From assembly GCF_004349265.1 (NCBI RefSeq), contig NZ_SMFL01000001.1, positions 248,001-312,000 of the forward strand: 64,000 nucleotides of DNA, in the 5' to 3' direction. Below, piece by piece: positions 17,721 through 26,558 of this stretch. The first letter of the stretch is position 1; the number at the start of each line of letters is the position of its first letter. The stretch comes from Dyadobacter psychrotolerans. Its GTDB lineage: Bacteria > Bacteroidota > Bacteroidia > Cytophagales > Spirosomataceae. The position numbers were made by a program, and so were the translations under genes. The notes under the pieces were generated by a model, which was given only the letters and a program-made list of their open reading frames with translations, was not told the DNA's origin and made no database searches.

Positions 17721-18704
17721 GTGAAAGCTCAAAAATTCAGATTAAAAGGCGCAATATTTTTTTTAACCGCTGTAATATTTTCAACAGGCAGTCAGCTGGT
17801 TTCAGCTCAAAAGTTTGTTTTGCCTATCCTTCCGGATACACAATCGGAAGTAGGCAGCAAGCCGGAAATGTTTTACAGCCAGCTAAACTGGATCGCAAAA
17901 AGTAAAGATTCGCTGAATATGCCGATCGTTCTGCATGTAGGTGACCTGGTTAATTTCGATAACATCAAACATTACGAAACCGCCAGCAAAGGTTACAAAA
18001 TCCTGGACAGTGCGAAGGTCGGTTATGCCATTGCTGTTGGAAATCATGATACGGAGGCAGTTGGTGTAAATAGCGGAAGTGCCGCTCCGGGAAATGTAAA
18101 TCAGAATTTGCGTAAAACAACAAAGTTCAACACCTACTTTCCTGTAAGTAGATTTACCATGCAAAAGGGTCGTTATGAGGAAAATAAAAGTGATAATGCT
18201 TACTATACTTTCAAAGCCGGCGGAATGAAATGGCTGGTGATTACTCTTGAATTCTGTGCACGTCAGGGACCTGTTGACTGGGCCAATAAAATTATCTCGG
18301 ACAACAAAAAGTACAACGTGATTATCCTCACGCACTTTCACCTGACGCCAAAAGGAGAAATCAACAAAACCAATGCCGGTTACGGGGATCTGACTACGAA
18401 AGCGATTTATGATCAGATGATTTCCAAACACAAAAATGTAAGGATGGTACTAAGCGGACATGTTGTTCCTTCTGCGCACCGAATAGATAAGGGCGAAAAA
18501 GGAAATGATATTTATCAGATGCTTCAGGATTACCAGCACGAAGATTTTGGCGGCGGTTATATCAGGCTTTTGGAAATTGATACAAAAAAGAAAACCATGT
18601 CGGCGAAGATGTATTCGCCTTATTACAACAAAACAAGGGAAGATGAATCCAAATTTTCTTTTTCAGATGTAAAATTCCTGAAACGGAAATGGCTGTTTAA
18701 TTAG
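17721..18704 (+). CDS. Secreted calcineurin-like metallophosphoesterase
   Basis: A phosphoesterase of 327 residues with two-metal motifs: LPDTQ near the mature N-terminus, HVGDLVN, VGNHDTEA, LTHFHLTP and LSGHVVPS. The last motif has GHV instead of the common GHTH or GHVH, which changes one candidate metal ligand. A GTG start at 17721 yields a normal signal peptide ending in SAQ; an ATG at 17682 overlaps the SusD stop but adds an atypical charged leader. Its place directly after SusD makes it a probable member of the SusCD transcript, acting on the captured phosphoester. Confidence 0.8.
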   Translation: MKAQKFRLKGAIFFLTAVIFSTGSQLVSAQKFVLPILPDTQSEVGSKPEMFYSQLNWIAKSKDSLNMPIVLHVGDLVNFDNIKHYETASKGYKILDSAKVGYAIAVGNHDTEAVGVNSGSAAPGNVNQNLRKTTKFNTYFPVSRFTMQKGRYEENKSDNAYYTFKAGGMKWLVITLEFCARQGPVDWANKIISDNKKYNVIILTHFHLTPKGEINKTNAGYGDLTTKAIYDQMISKHKNVRMVLSGHVVPSAHRIDKGEKGNDIYQMLQDYQHEDFGGGYIRLLEIDTKKKTMSAKMYSPYYNKTREDESKFSFSDVKFLKRKWLFN

Positions 18705-18859
18705 CGGTTAGCTGCAAGTTTTAAGCAATGACATTAAACATGCTGCCAAAACATTAAGCTGATTTTTCACTGTTACTTAATTTGTTTTACTTCGTGTCCT
18801 GGCAGCCAAATCATTCTGGTCGTCAGGACATTGATTTTTACCTAAATCCTGAAAGACAA

Positions 18860-20041
18860 ATGCAAAACCGTAACTACTTGCTAATCTTCACATTCCTGCT
18901 TTTCTTAAACCTGGTTTCCCAGAAAAATGGAGTCTGTGCAACTTTCAATTCGAAACTTATAGACGCAGACACATTAACCTTGGGACGCGGCACTGATTTT
19001 AACAAAACATTTAAGGAAACAAAAAATGAAGGTTGGTATGGAAACGAAGAACTGTCTCCTGCCGATGGGCTGCTAACTAAAATTGAAATTAACGCTGCAT
19101 ATACCGGATCTGTCACTTTTGCGATTGGCCTTATCGACCAATTCAATATTTTTATCCCTGAACGTAAATTTCAAAGAAAAGTTAAACCGGGTTTAAACGT
19201 CATTGCCGTTAATGAAACCATCAAATCCGGCCAGCAGCTTTTCATCAAAACACCCGCCGGACCTGTGCGCTATTTTGCAGGAAAAGGAGGTAAGATATTT
19301 GTTTCAAAAAACAGAAAGGGCAACGAGCTGACTGTGATGGAAAATGCACATCTCGCTTTTTCCTATAAAATAAAAACAGGTTTAATTTCTCAGGCACCGG
19401 CCCGGAAAACGATTGTTTCGCAAAATTCAGGTAAAACGCCTTACAAAAACATCCTCATCATCGGTAACAGCATTACCAAACATCCGCTTGCACCGTTTTG
19501 GTGGGGAAACTGGGGGATGGCAGCAAGTACGAAGGAAAAAGATTTTGTGCATTTACTGGTTTCGCTGTTAAGGCAGCGCAGCCCGTCGATCGATTTTTCG
19601 GTATTGCAGGCGTCCGGCTGGGAAAGGAATCACGAAAAGTTTGTGTTTGCTGCGTATGACAGCGTTTTTCTAAATAAACCCGACCTGGTCATTATCAGAC
19701 TTGGAGAAAATGTAAAAGAGCTGGCAGGTTTTGATCAGTCCTACCTCAATTTTATAAACTACATAAAAGAAAAATCACCGGCTGCACGGATTGTTGTTAC
19801 AGGTAATTTCTGGACAAACCACGCGAAAGATCTGGCAATAAAAAAAGCAGCCGAATCAGCAAAAGTGCTGTACATTCCTCTTGATGATTTAGATACCAAA
19901 GAAAATAAAAGCAGCATTGGAGCAATTGTGACGGGTGACGATGGAGCCAAACATGTGATTGATCACAATGGCGTTGCCAACCATCCGGGAGATGAAGGCA
20001 TGAAGCAGATTGCGGAACGGATTTATTCCATGCTGCCGTAA
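18860..20041 (+). CDS. Secreted SGNH/GDSL-like hydrolase
   Basis: A 393-residue exported protein: signal peptide MQNRNYLLIFTFLLFLNL, an N-terminal beta-rich domain (about 40-190), then an SGNH hydrolase domain. Block I is IIGNSITKHP, with the catalytic serine in GNSIT, and block V is NGVANHPGDEGM with the catalytic histidine; block III-like RLGENVKE carries the Gly and the Asn. Such enzymes remove acyl groups from carbohydrates or lipids. It closes the SusCD block and could deacylate the same substrate. The upstream ATG at 18782 would add a 26-residue non-signal leader and is less likely. Confidence 0.82.
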   Translation: MQNRNYLLIFTFLLFLNLVSQKNGVCATFNSKLIDADTLTLGRGTDFNKTFKETKNEGWYGNEELSPADGLLTKIEINAAYTGSVTFAIGLIDQFNIFIPERKFQRKVKPGLNVIAVNETIKSGQQLFIKTPAGPVRYFAGKGGKIFVSKNRKGNELTVMENAHLAFSYKIKTGLISQAPARKTIVSQNSGKTPYKNILIIGNSITKHPLAPFWWGNWGMAASTKEKDFVHLLVSLLRQRSPSIDFSVLQASGWERNHEKFVFAAYDSVFLNKPDLVIIRLGENVKELAGFDQSYLNFINYIKEKSPAARIVVTGNFWTNHAKDLAIKKAAESAKVLYIPLDDLDTKENKSSIGAIVTGDDGAKHVIDHNGVANHPGDEGMKQIAERIYSMLP

Positions 20042-20044
20042 AAA

Positions 20045-20073
20045 GCAGTTGCCCGTTTAAGATGGACAACTGC
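20045..20073. terminator. Terminator-like hairpin between convergent genes
   Basis: GCAGTTG at 20045-20051 pairs with CAACTGC at 20067-20073, and the stem extends inward by CC/GG across one mismatch. It begins 3 bases after the SGNH gene and 10 bases from the end of the opposite-strand SDR gene, so it can serve both. Confidence 0.55.
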
Positions 20074-20082
20074 ATCAAAATC

Positions 20083-20832
20083 TTACTGCGCCAGGTAACC
20101 GCCGTCAACGGGGTAATACGATCCGGTGATGAAAGACGCTTTCTCGGAACTCAGGAACAAAACCAGTTCAGCGACCTCCTCCGGTTTGCCAAGTCTTCCG
20201 ATCGGATGTTTGGATTCCAAAAATTTCATGGTTGCTTCGTCGAAATCTTTTAATAAAGGTGTCACGATAAAAGCGGGACCAACAGCGTTTGCGCGGATGT
20301 TCTGTGAACCGTACTCCAGTGCGATGTTTTTGGTGAGCCCAACTACACCATGTTTTGCAGCAACATAAGCAGGGCTGTTTGCGAAACCTACACTGCCAAG
20401 TATTGATGCCATGTTTACAATGGCTCCGCCACCCGATTTCAACATGGCAGGAATTTGATAACGCATTCCGTAAAACACACCTGAAAGGTTAATTGCAATC
20501 ACTTTATCCCACCCTTCAACAGGATATTCACCGGTTGGTGCAGAGGGGCCGCCAATGCCGGCATTGTTGCAGGCAATATGCAAAGCGCCATATTTTTCAA
20601 CGGTAGCAGCTACCAGTTTTTCATTTTCTTCTGCCTTTGATGAATCCGATTTTACAAAAAAAGCTTCCCCGCCTTTTCCGGTAATGAGCTGAACCGTTTC
20701 ATTTCCTTCGTTTTCGTTGATATCAGAAACGACTACATTGGCTCCTTCCTGAGCGTAAATCAAAGCAACACTGCGACCTATTCCTGAACCCGCTCCTGTT
20801 ACAATGGCTGTTTTTCCTGCTAACGTTTTCAT
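20083..20832 (-). CDS. SDR-family NAD(P)-dependent oxidoreductase
   Basis: A classical short-chain dehydrogenase of 249 residues. It has the dinucleotide motif VTGAGSGIGR, an acidic residue after the second strand (VVVSDIN) suggesting preference for NAD, NNAG near residue 90, the catalytic Ser in NMASILGSV, Y-x-x-x-K in SPAYVAAKHG, and the C-terminal FITGSYYPVDGGYLAQ. The substrate is unknown; glucose or 3-oxoacyl-type substrates are common in this group. The ATG at 20832 gives the usual MKTLAGKTAIVTG start; the frame is open to 20847. Confidence 0.9.
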   Translation of the reverse strand: MKTLAGKTAIVTGAGSGIGRSVALIYAQEGANVVVSDINENEGNETVQLITGKGGEAFFVKSDSSKAEENEKLVAATVEKYGALHIACNNAGIGGPSAPTGEYPVEGWDKVIAINLSGVFYGMRYQIPAMLKSGGGAIVNMASILGSVGFANSPAYVAAKHGVVGLTKNIALEYGSQNIRANAVGPAFIVTPLLKDFDEATMKFLESKHPIGRLGKPEEVAELVLFLSSEKASFITGSYYPVDGGYLAQ

Positions 20833-20970
20833 ATTCTTCCTGATCAAAGTTTCAATTCTATGTTAGCAAATTTGAAACTTTTCACCTGGTATAAATATGA
20901 CAACAATCATATCCCGGTATGAAGAAAAACGGGAATGGCAAAAGCGTGAAAGATTTTTACACCAAGAAAT

Positions 20971-21657
20971 TTACAGATCAGCAATGTATTTCTGCCCGCC
21001 TAATGCACGCATCTGACGGGAAATCTGATTGCTGCGTTTCATCACATAAGCAGAAGGATTTTTGATAGAGAAACGTACGGGATTGGGCAACACAGCCGCA
21101 ATCCGCGCAGCTTCTGCCCTTGTTAAATTCTTTGCTGATTTTTTGTAAAACCGCAGGGAAGCCGACTCAACGCCAAAGGTCATTTTTCCCATTTCAGCCA
21201 CATTGAGATATACTTCAAGAATTCGCTTTTTACCCCAGATTATCTCGATTAAAACGGTAAAATAAGCTTCAAGGCCTTTCCGGATAAAACTCCTTCCGTG
21301 CCATAAAAACACATTTTTTGCCACCTGCTGCGAAATCGTACTTGCACCGCGGACACGCTTGCGCTTTTCGGTCATGGCATCATAAATGGAATTAAAATCA
21401 AAACCCCAGTGATCCGGAAAAGCCTGATCTTCGGAGGCAACTACCGCCAATGCAACTTCTTTTGAGATGTTTTCATACGGTTCCCAATCGCTATAAATCT
21501 CGGTTTCCTGATCTTCTTTAAAAGCATCGATTTTCCGTGAAAGCATAAACGGGGTAACCCAAACGGGCAAAAATTTCAATACTAAAACCCAGATAACGGT
21601 AATTCCAAAAAAATACAGAAAAATTCTAAGGGCAATAAAAGACAAACGGCGGAGCAT
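20971..21657 (-). CDS. mtgA: Monofunctional biosynthetic peptidoglycan transglycosylase
   Basis: Polymerises lipid II into glycan strands at the outer face of the inner membrane. A 228-residue GT51 protein with one N-terminal membrane anchor (about 8-35) and no transpeptidase domain. GT51 motifs are visible: ASEDQAFPDHWGFD with the catalytic Glu, GASTISQQVAKNVFLW, KRILEVYLNVAEMG with the second Glu, and AARIAAVLPNP. Length is close to E. coli MtgA (242). Transcribed alone and divergently from the next gene. Confidence 0.95.
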   Translation of the reverse strand: MLRRLSFIALRIFLYFFGITVIWVLVLKFLPVWVTPFMLSRKIDAFKEDQETEIYSDWEPYENISKEVALAVVASEDQAFPDHWGFDFNSIYDAMTEKRKRVRGASTISQQVAKNVFLWHGRSFIRKGLEAYFTVLIEIIWGKKRILEVYLNVAEMGKMTFGVESASLRFYKKSAKNLTRAEAARIAAVLPNPVRFSIKNPSAYVMKRSNQISRQMRALGGQKYIADL

Positions 21658-21793
21658 AAAATATTTTTTTCCTTCCTTAACAGAAACCTAATGAGTAAAA
21701 CAGCGTACAAAGAACTGAAACTAATCAGGTATAGACAAAGAAAATTTTGATCTGTTCTGCCTTATTTTTCTTCACACTCTGTTTCAGAACGCT

Positions 21794-23101
21794 ATGAATG
21801 AAGAGATACTAAGTTTTGTATGGCGGTTCGGTTATTATGAATCGGTAAATCTCAGGACGGATGAAGGATCACACTTGTCGGTTTTAAGAACAGGATTCAA
21901 AAACCGAAACGCCGGACCGGATTTTTCGGATGCCCGTGTGCGGATTGACGGCGTGGATTGGGTTGGCTGCGTGGAAATTCATGTAAAGTCTTCCGATTGG
22001 TTTCTGCATACACACGAAACCGATCCGGCTTACGAAAGCGTGGTTTTACATGTTGTTTGGGAAAATGACAAACCTGTTTACCGGCAAGACAGTTCACTGG
22101 TTCCAACGCTCTCACTCAAAGGCCTGGTCAGATTATCTGTCATCGAACGTTATAACCAGCTCGTGCAGGAAGACGAGGAAATTCCCTGCAGCAAAAGCTT
22201 TGAAAAGGTTTCGGAACTGCAAAAGTTTTCGATGCTGGATCGTGTTTTACTCGAACGATTGGATAAAAAAGGGGAACAGGTTTTAAATCTTTTGAATGCC
22301 AATCAACAGGACTGGGAAGAAACTGCTTATCAATGGCTGACACAGCACTTTGGCTTTAAACTAAACGATCCTGCGTTTTTAAGGCTCAGCCAAGCGGTTC
22401 CGTTAAAAATTATTTTAAAACATCGTAACAGTCTTCTTCAAATCGAAGCCATACTTTTTGGAACAGCAGGTTTGATTCCGGGAAATCCGGAAGTTGATCA
22501 GTCGGATATAACTTCGCTTGAAACGTCTTACATAATAGCATTAAATCGTGAATACAAATTTCTTTCCGCAAAATACCGGTTACAAAATACACAGATGAAG
22601 CCGCATGAATGGAAATTTTTGCGGCTGCGGCCGGCCGGTTTTCCGACAATTCGTCTTGCACAGCTGGCTGTTTTGTTAAGTAAAAGCAATGGTTTATTTT
22701 CTTCACTGACTTCACCAAAAACGGTAAGACCGATGCACGAACTGCTGAATTTAGAGCAATCAGAATACTGGCAAAAACACTTTCAGTTTGGAAAAATATC
22801 AAAATCAAAAGTTCCGGCTATGGGAAAAGACGCAATCAATTTACTGATTATCAATGCTGTTGTTCCGCTGATGGTTGCCTATTCCAAAAACCGTCAGCAG
22901 CCGGAGATATTGGAAAGAGCGATAAGCTGGTTATCGGAAATCCCAACAGAAAATAACCGCATAACCCGGGAATGGGAAAAGCTGGGAATGAAAGTAAAAA
23001 CAGCAGGTGACTCGCAAGCCCTAATCGAATGGTTCAACAACTATTGTTCAAAACGAAAATGCCTGGATTGTATCGTCGGCTCGGGCCTTGTTCGTTCCTA
23101 A
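21794..23101 (+). CDS. DUF2851 family protein
   Basis: A 435-residue cytoplasmic protein with the DUF2851 N-terminal pattern NAGPDFSDARVRIDG, CVEIHVKSSDW and the conserved ESVVLHVVWEND. The middle (about 180-370) is helical and the C-terminus has KRKCLDCIVGSGL with two nearby cysteines. The family is widespread in Bacteroidota and has no established function. The D...E-x-H arrangement in the N-terminal block recalls metal-dependent folds, but I do not claim activity. Its stop overlaps the end of the next, opposite-strand gene by 4 bases. Confidence 0.85.
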   Translation: MNEEILSFVWRFGYYESVNLRTDEGSHLSVLRTGFKNRNAGPDFSDARVRIDGVDWVGCVEIHVKSSDWFLHTHETDPAYESVVLHVVWENDKPVYRQDSSLVPTLSLKGLVRLSVIERYNQLVQEDEEIPCSKSFEKVSELQKFSMLDRVLLERLDKKGEQVLNLLNANQQDWEETAYQWLTQHFGFKLNDPAFLRLSQAVPLKIILKHRNSLLQIEAILFGTAGLIPGNPEVDQSDITSLETSYIIALNREYKFLSAKYRLQNTQMKPHEWKFLRLRPAGFPTIRLAQLAVLLSKSNGLFSSLTSPKTVRPMHELLNLEQSEYWQKHFQFGKISKSKVPAMGKDAINLLIINAVVPLMVAYSKNRQQPEILERAISWLSEIPTENNRITREWEKLGMKVKTAGDSQALIEWFNNYCSKRKCLDCIVGSGLVRS

Positions 23102-23298
23102 GATCGGCTTACCAGATTAACACCCGTCAGAAGAAAAACCGAACCAACCAAAAATGGCACAACCGATTCCCACTTGGTCACTGTAAGTCCCAAAACAGGC
23201 TTGTCTGACAAGAATGCCACACAGGCAAAAAGTAAAACCGCGATGCCAAGCAGTGTAAGTAAGGCACCAAAAAAACGTCTGAAACGTGTAGCTTCCAT
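23098..23298 (-). CDS. Small two-helix membrane protein, 66 aa
   Basis: A 66-residue protein with a basic N-terminus (MEATRFRRFFG), a first membrane helix at about 10-30, a short outside loop and a second helix at about 46-63. The topology follows the positive-inside rule with both ends in the cytoplasm. A TAnnTTTG promoter element lies 34 bases upstream, supporting a real gene. Function unknown. It converges on the DUF2851 gene with a 4-base overlap. Confidence 0.75.
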   Translation of the reverse strand: MEATRFRRFFGALLTLLGIAVLLFACVAFLSDKPVLGLTVTKWESVVPFLVGSVFLLTGVNLVSRS

Positions 23299-23331
23299 TG
23301 GAGGTATTAAAAAATCGATTTATCAGGTCTG

Positions 23332-23339
23332 CAAAAGTA
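23332..23339 (-). promoter_or_regulatory. Candidate promoter of the small membrane protein
   Basis: On the minus strand TACTTTTG matches the -7 element, with TTG (23360-23362) 20 bases upstream as the -33 element. Spacing is in the normal range for Bacteroidota. Confidence 0.5.
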
Positions 23340-23410
23340 GGAAATCGAAGGCGACAGAACAATATGGTATCTGGTCAAACAGGATAAGAAAATGTCTATA
23401 ATGCAAATTT

Positions 23411-24829
23411 CTACTGCACAGGAGTCAATCCCATTTTTTTCCCTTCTTCAATCATGAAAGCAAAAGCTTTGTCAAACTCATTGGGAATAATACCTTCCAG
23501 AATCGCCTCCCTGACAATTTCCTTCATAATCCCTACTTCGCGCGAAGGTTTCAATCCGAAAGTATCAATGATAATTTCACCTGTGATAACCGGCTGAAAG
23601 TTCCGCAGTTTGTCACGTTCTTCCAGATCTTTCAGTTTCTGTTCAACCAGATCAAAGTTTTGCAGGAAGCGTTTTACCTTATCAGGATTTTTGGAAGTAA
23701 TATCAGCCCGGCAGAGTTTCATTAATGCTTCAATGTCTTCACCAGCTTCTACCAGCAAACGACGCATGGCAGAATCCGTTATCTGATCTTTTGAAAGCAC
23801 AATGGGACGTAAATGAAGACGGACCAGTTTTTTTACAAACTTCATCTTTTCATTCAGCGGTAGTTTCATCCTTCGAAAAATAACCGGAACCATGCGTGCT
23901 CCAACTTCTTCATGATTGTGAAAGGACCAGCCTACGCGTTTGTCAAACTTTTTAGTTGCAGGTTTTGCGATGTCATGAAGTATAGCCGCCCATCTCAGCC
24001 AAAGATCATCGGTGTTCTTGCTGACGTTGTCGAGAACCTGTAAAGTATGATAAAAATTATCCTTATGTCCTTTGCCTTCAATGATTTCCACACCCTGCAA
24101 TTCAATCATTTCAGGAAAAAGAATGTGAAGCAGGCCGGCATGATAAAGCAGTTTAAACCCGTAAGAAGGGACCGGTGAAAGAATTATTTTATTCAGCTCG
24201 TCTGAAATCCTTTCCATGGAAACAATCTCAATCCGATCTTTCATGGCAATGATTGCGTCAAAAGTATCAGGTTCGATATCAAAGTTCAGCTGGGAAGCAA
24301 AACGGATTGCGCGCATCATACGCAGCGGATCATCGGAAAACGTGATATCCGGAGCAAGCGGCGTTCGGATTATTTTTTTTCTGATATCTCTGACACCTTC
24401 GAAAGGATCGATCAAATCGCCGAATGTCTTTTTGTGAAGACTTATCCCCATGGCGTTGATCGTAAAATCCCGCCGGTTCTGATCGTCCTGTAACGTTCCG
24501 TCTTCTACAGCTGGTTTGCGTGAATCTGATGTGTAGGATTCTTTTCTGGCCCCAACAAATTCAATTTCCAGATCTCCCTGACGGATTTGTGCAGTTCCGA
24601 AAGTTTTATAAATACTTACATGTACATCAGGCCCAAGCTGCGAAGCCACAAGTTCTGCCAGCTCAATCCCGCTGCCAATTGAAACGATATCAATATCCTT
24701 GCTGGAACGTTTTAAAATAAGGTCACGAACGAAACCCCCAATAATATATGCATCCACACCCAGCTCTTCCGAAGCTTTGGCAACAATTTCAAGAATTGGA
24801 TAATGGATTAACTGCTCTTTAAAATTCAT
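23411..24829 (-). CDS. CCA-adding tRNA nucleotidyltransferase with HD domain
   Basis: Adds or repairs the 3' CCA of tRNAs. The 472-residue protein begins with the class II nucleotidyltransferase head: YIIGGFVRDLILKRSSKDIDIV with the metal-binding D-x-D, followed by RRDFTINAMGIS and the nucleotide-selecting segment DPLRMMRAIRFASQLNF. A central HD domain (about 255-380) contains AAILHDIAKP. The C-terminal part is helical. It may be a full CCA-adding or an A-adding enzyme; sequence alone does not decide. A TACCTTTG promoter-like element lies only 5 bases before the ATG, so the mRNA may be nearly leaderless. Confidence 0.92.
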   Translation of the reverse strand: MNFKEQLIHYPILEIVAKASEELGVDAYIIGGFVRDLILKRSSKDIDIVSIGSGIELAELVASQLGPDVHVSIYKTFGTAQIRQGDLEIEFVGARKESYTSDSRKPAVEDGTLQDDQNRRDFTINAMGISLHKKTFGDLIDPFEGVRDIRKKIIRTPLAPDITFSDDPLRMMRAIRFASQLNFDIEPDTFDAIIAMKDRIEIVSMERISDELNKIILSPVPSYGFKLLYHAGLLHILFPEMIELQGVEIIEGKGHKDNFYHTLQVLDNVSKNTDDLWLRWAAILHDIAKPATKKFDKRVGWSFHNHEEVGARMVPVIFRRMKLPLNEKMKFVKKLVRLHLRPIVLSKDQITDSAMRRLLVEAGEDIEALMKLCRADITSKNPDKVKRFLQNFDLVEQKLKDLEERDKLRNFQPVITGEIIIDTFGLKPSREVGIMKEIVREAILEGIIPNEFDKAFAFMIEEGKKMGLTPVQ

Positions 24830-24970
24830 GCGGCAAAGGTATAAATTCTTACCCTTAACTACACCAAAAGCGTTTTAGTGAAGACAAAATACAATAAGCA
24901 CCTCATTTTGTCACATACAGCAAATTCTGCCGACAACAGGTTGAAGACGATCAATTGTATTGATTAAAAT

Positions 24971-25117
24971 CTAGTAACGAATGTTCTGTGGCTGCCAGAT
25001 ATGGGCGGACAACATTACGAAAAGCTGAAAAGGTGCAAGTAAAATTGCAGTTATAGCAACGGCCACAAGCCAAATCATTCCCACCAAAAACCGAAGCAAG
25101 TACACCAGTAAACTCAT
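24971..25117 (-). CDS. Very small membrane protein, 48 aa
   Basis: Reading the minus strand from the ATG at 25117 gives 48 residues, MSLLVYLLRFLVGMIWL followed by a second hydrophobic stretch and the polar tail WQPQNIRY. It is one long or two short membrane helices over residues 3-38. The composition, with a defined polar C-terminus and an in-frame stop before the start, favours a real product. It fills the otherwise empty 445-base gap between the CCA-adding enzyme and the globin. No family recognised. Confidence 0.55.
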   Translation of the reverse strand: MSLLVYLLRFLVGMIWLVAVAITAILLAPFQLFVMLSAHIWQPQNIRY

Positions 25118-25274
25118 GCGCCCATAATTACATTTTATACTAAAATTATCACATTGAAAACAAGTTACGCTTTTTTGGCTACTTTAGATCCGTAAAACGT
25201 ATAATTATTTTAATTAATTTTAGGAGGGCTGTTTTCAGACCGCTGAAAGCCGTCTATTTTTTAAGCAGGAATAG

Positions 25275-25655
25275 TCAACTATTTACCATAAAAAATGCAG
25301 TTCGTGGGAAACGATCAAATAATTCGTCTTTTAATGACTTATCTATCGGAAGTTCGCCAACTGCGGTAGACATGCATTGAAGCCATGCCACGGCATCATC
25401 TTCGGTAATGGTATGCGGCATATGGCGTGCCCGCATCATCGGGTGGCCGTGCACATCAGAGTATAACTGGGGCCCTCCCAGAAACTGGGTAAGAAAGAGA
25501 CGCTGTTTTTCTTTTATTTCATTCTTATCGCTCTTGAAAAGCCGGGATATTAATTCATGCTCAAAAACCAGGTCATAAAACCGGTCGGTGAGCAGCGTTA
25601 ATGCCTGATCACCGCCAATGCGTTCATAAAGTGATCTGTTATCTATTTCATTCAT
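25275..25655 (-). CDS. Group II truncated haemoglobin
   Basis: A 126-residue 2-on-2 globin that binds haem and probably handles O2, NO or peroxide. Family blocks are YERIGGDQALTLLTDRFYDLV, FLTQFLGGPQLYSDVHGHPMMRARHMPHTI, with the proximal histidine in the HMPHTI region, and the group II tryptophan in AVAWLQCMS. It is 31 bases downstream of the AMP nucleosidase on the same strand with no hairpin between, so the two are probably cotranscribed. Confidence 0.92.
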   Translation of the reverse strand: MNEIDNRSLYERIGGDQALTLLTDRFYDLVFEHELISRLFKSDKNEIKEKQRLFLTQFLGGPQLYSDVHGHPMMRARHMPHTITEDDAVAWLQCMSTAVGELPIDKSLKDELFDRFPRTAFFMVNS

Positions 25656-25686
25656 TTTTCTTCCTCATTCATTTACGCAGGTACTA

Positions 25687-26460
25687 TTAACTTTCGAAAC
25701 GAAGGTGTTTCACCGATTCTCCTGAACGTGCCAGTTCGGTAAGTGAGTCTATCCCAATTTCCAAATGGCGTTTTACATAATCGTTCGTCACCTTTTTGTC
25801 ACTTTCTTCTGTTTTTACACCTTCGGGCACCAGCGGGTTATCGGACACAAGCAAAAGCGCACCATGAGGAATTGAATTTGCAAAGCCTACAATGAAAATA
25901 GTAGCCGTTTCCATATCAATCGCCATTGCCCTGATATCCCGGAGATATTCTTTAAAAGTGTCATCATGTTCCCAAATCCGGCGATTGGTTGTGTAAACTG
26001 TTCCTGTCCAGTAATCCAGTTTGTGCTTTGCGATACTTGCAGATACCGTGCTCTGAAGACGAAATGAAGGTAATGCAGGAATTTCTGCGGGCATGTAGTC
26101 ATCACTCGTTCCTTCTCCCCGGATCGCTGCAATTGGAAGGATCAGATCTCCAACCTGTGTTTTTTTCAAACCGCCGCATTTTCCTAAAAAAAGAACTGCC
26201 TTGGGGCTGATCGCGGACAGCAGGTCCATAACCGTAGCTGCCATCGGGCTTCCCATCCCGAAATTGATGATTGTGATGTCATTGGCCGTAGCCGTTTGCA
26301 TCGCCCTGCCCTGCCCTTTTATCTCAACCTCAAACTTTTCCGCAAACATCGTTACATAGTTTACGAAATTGGTCAACAAAATATAACTGCCAAATTCCTC
26401 AACAGGTGTACCTGTGTAACGCGGAAGCCAGTTTTCAACGATTTGTTCTTTGGTAGTCAT
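25687..26460 (-). CDS. AMP nucleosidase
   Basis: Splits AMP into adenine and ribose 5-phosphate. The 257-residue protein has the nucleoside phosphorylase/MTAN fold: INFGMGSPMAATVMDLLS for phosphate or ribose contact, LFLGKCGGL, GEGTSDDYMPAEIPA, AIDMETATIFIVGF with the ribose-binding Met-Glu, and LVSDNPLVPEGVKTE with the catalytic Asp. It is the short Bacteroidota form without the regulatory N-terminal domain of E. coli Amn (484 residues). First gene of a probable operon with the truncated haemoglobin. Confidence 0.9.
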   Translation of the reverse strand: MTTKEQIVENWLPRYTGTPVEEFGSYILLTNFVNYVTMFAEKFEVEIKGQGRAMQTATANDITIINFGMGSPMAATVMDLLSAISPKAVLFLGKCGGLKKTQVGDLILPIAAIRGEGTSDDYMPAEIPALPSFRLQSTVSASIAKHKLDYWTGTVYTTNRRIWEHDDTFKEYLRDIRAMAIDMETATIFIVGFANSIPHGALLLVSDNPLVPEGVKTEESDKKVTNDYVKRHLEIGIDSLTELARSGESVKHLRFES

Positions 26461-26558
26461 ATTTTCTTAATTAGGTTCAGTTTGCTCAAACACACCGCAA
26501 CGGCTTCTCAAGATAAGTTTACAATCATTTTTTCTTTTTCAATGTATTATCTTCGTCT

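Noticed and set aside
25225..25262. Imperfect hairpin downstream of the globin gene
   Set aside because: Pairing of GGCTTTCAG with CTGAAAACAGCC needs a bulge and is too weak to call as a terminator, although position would fit.
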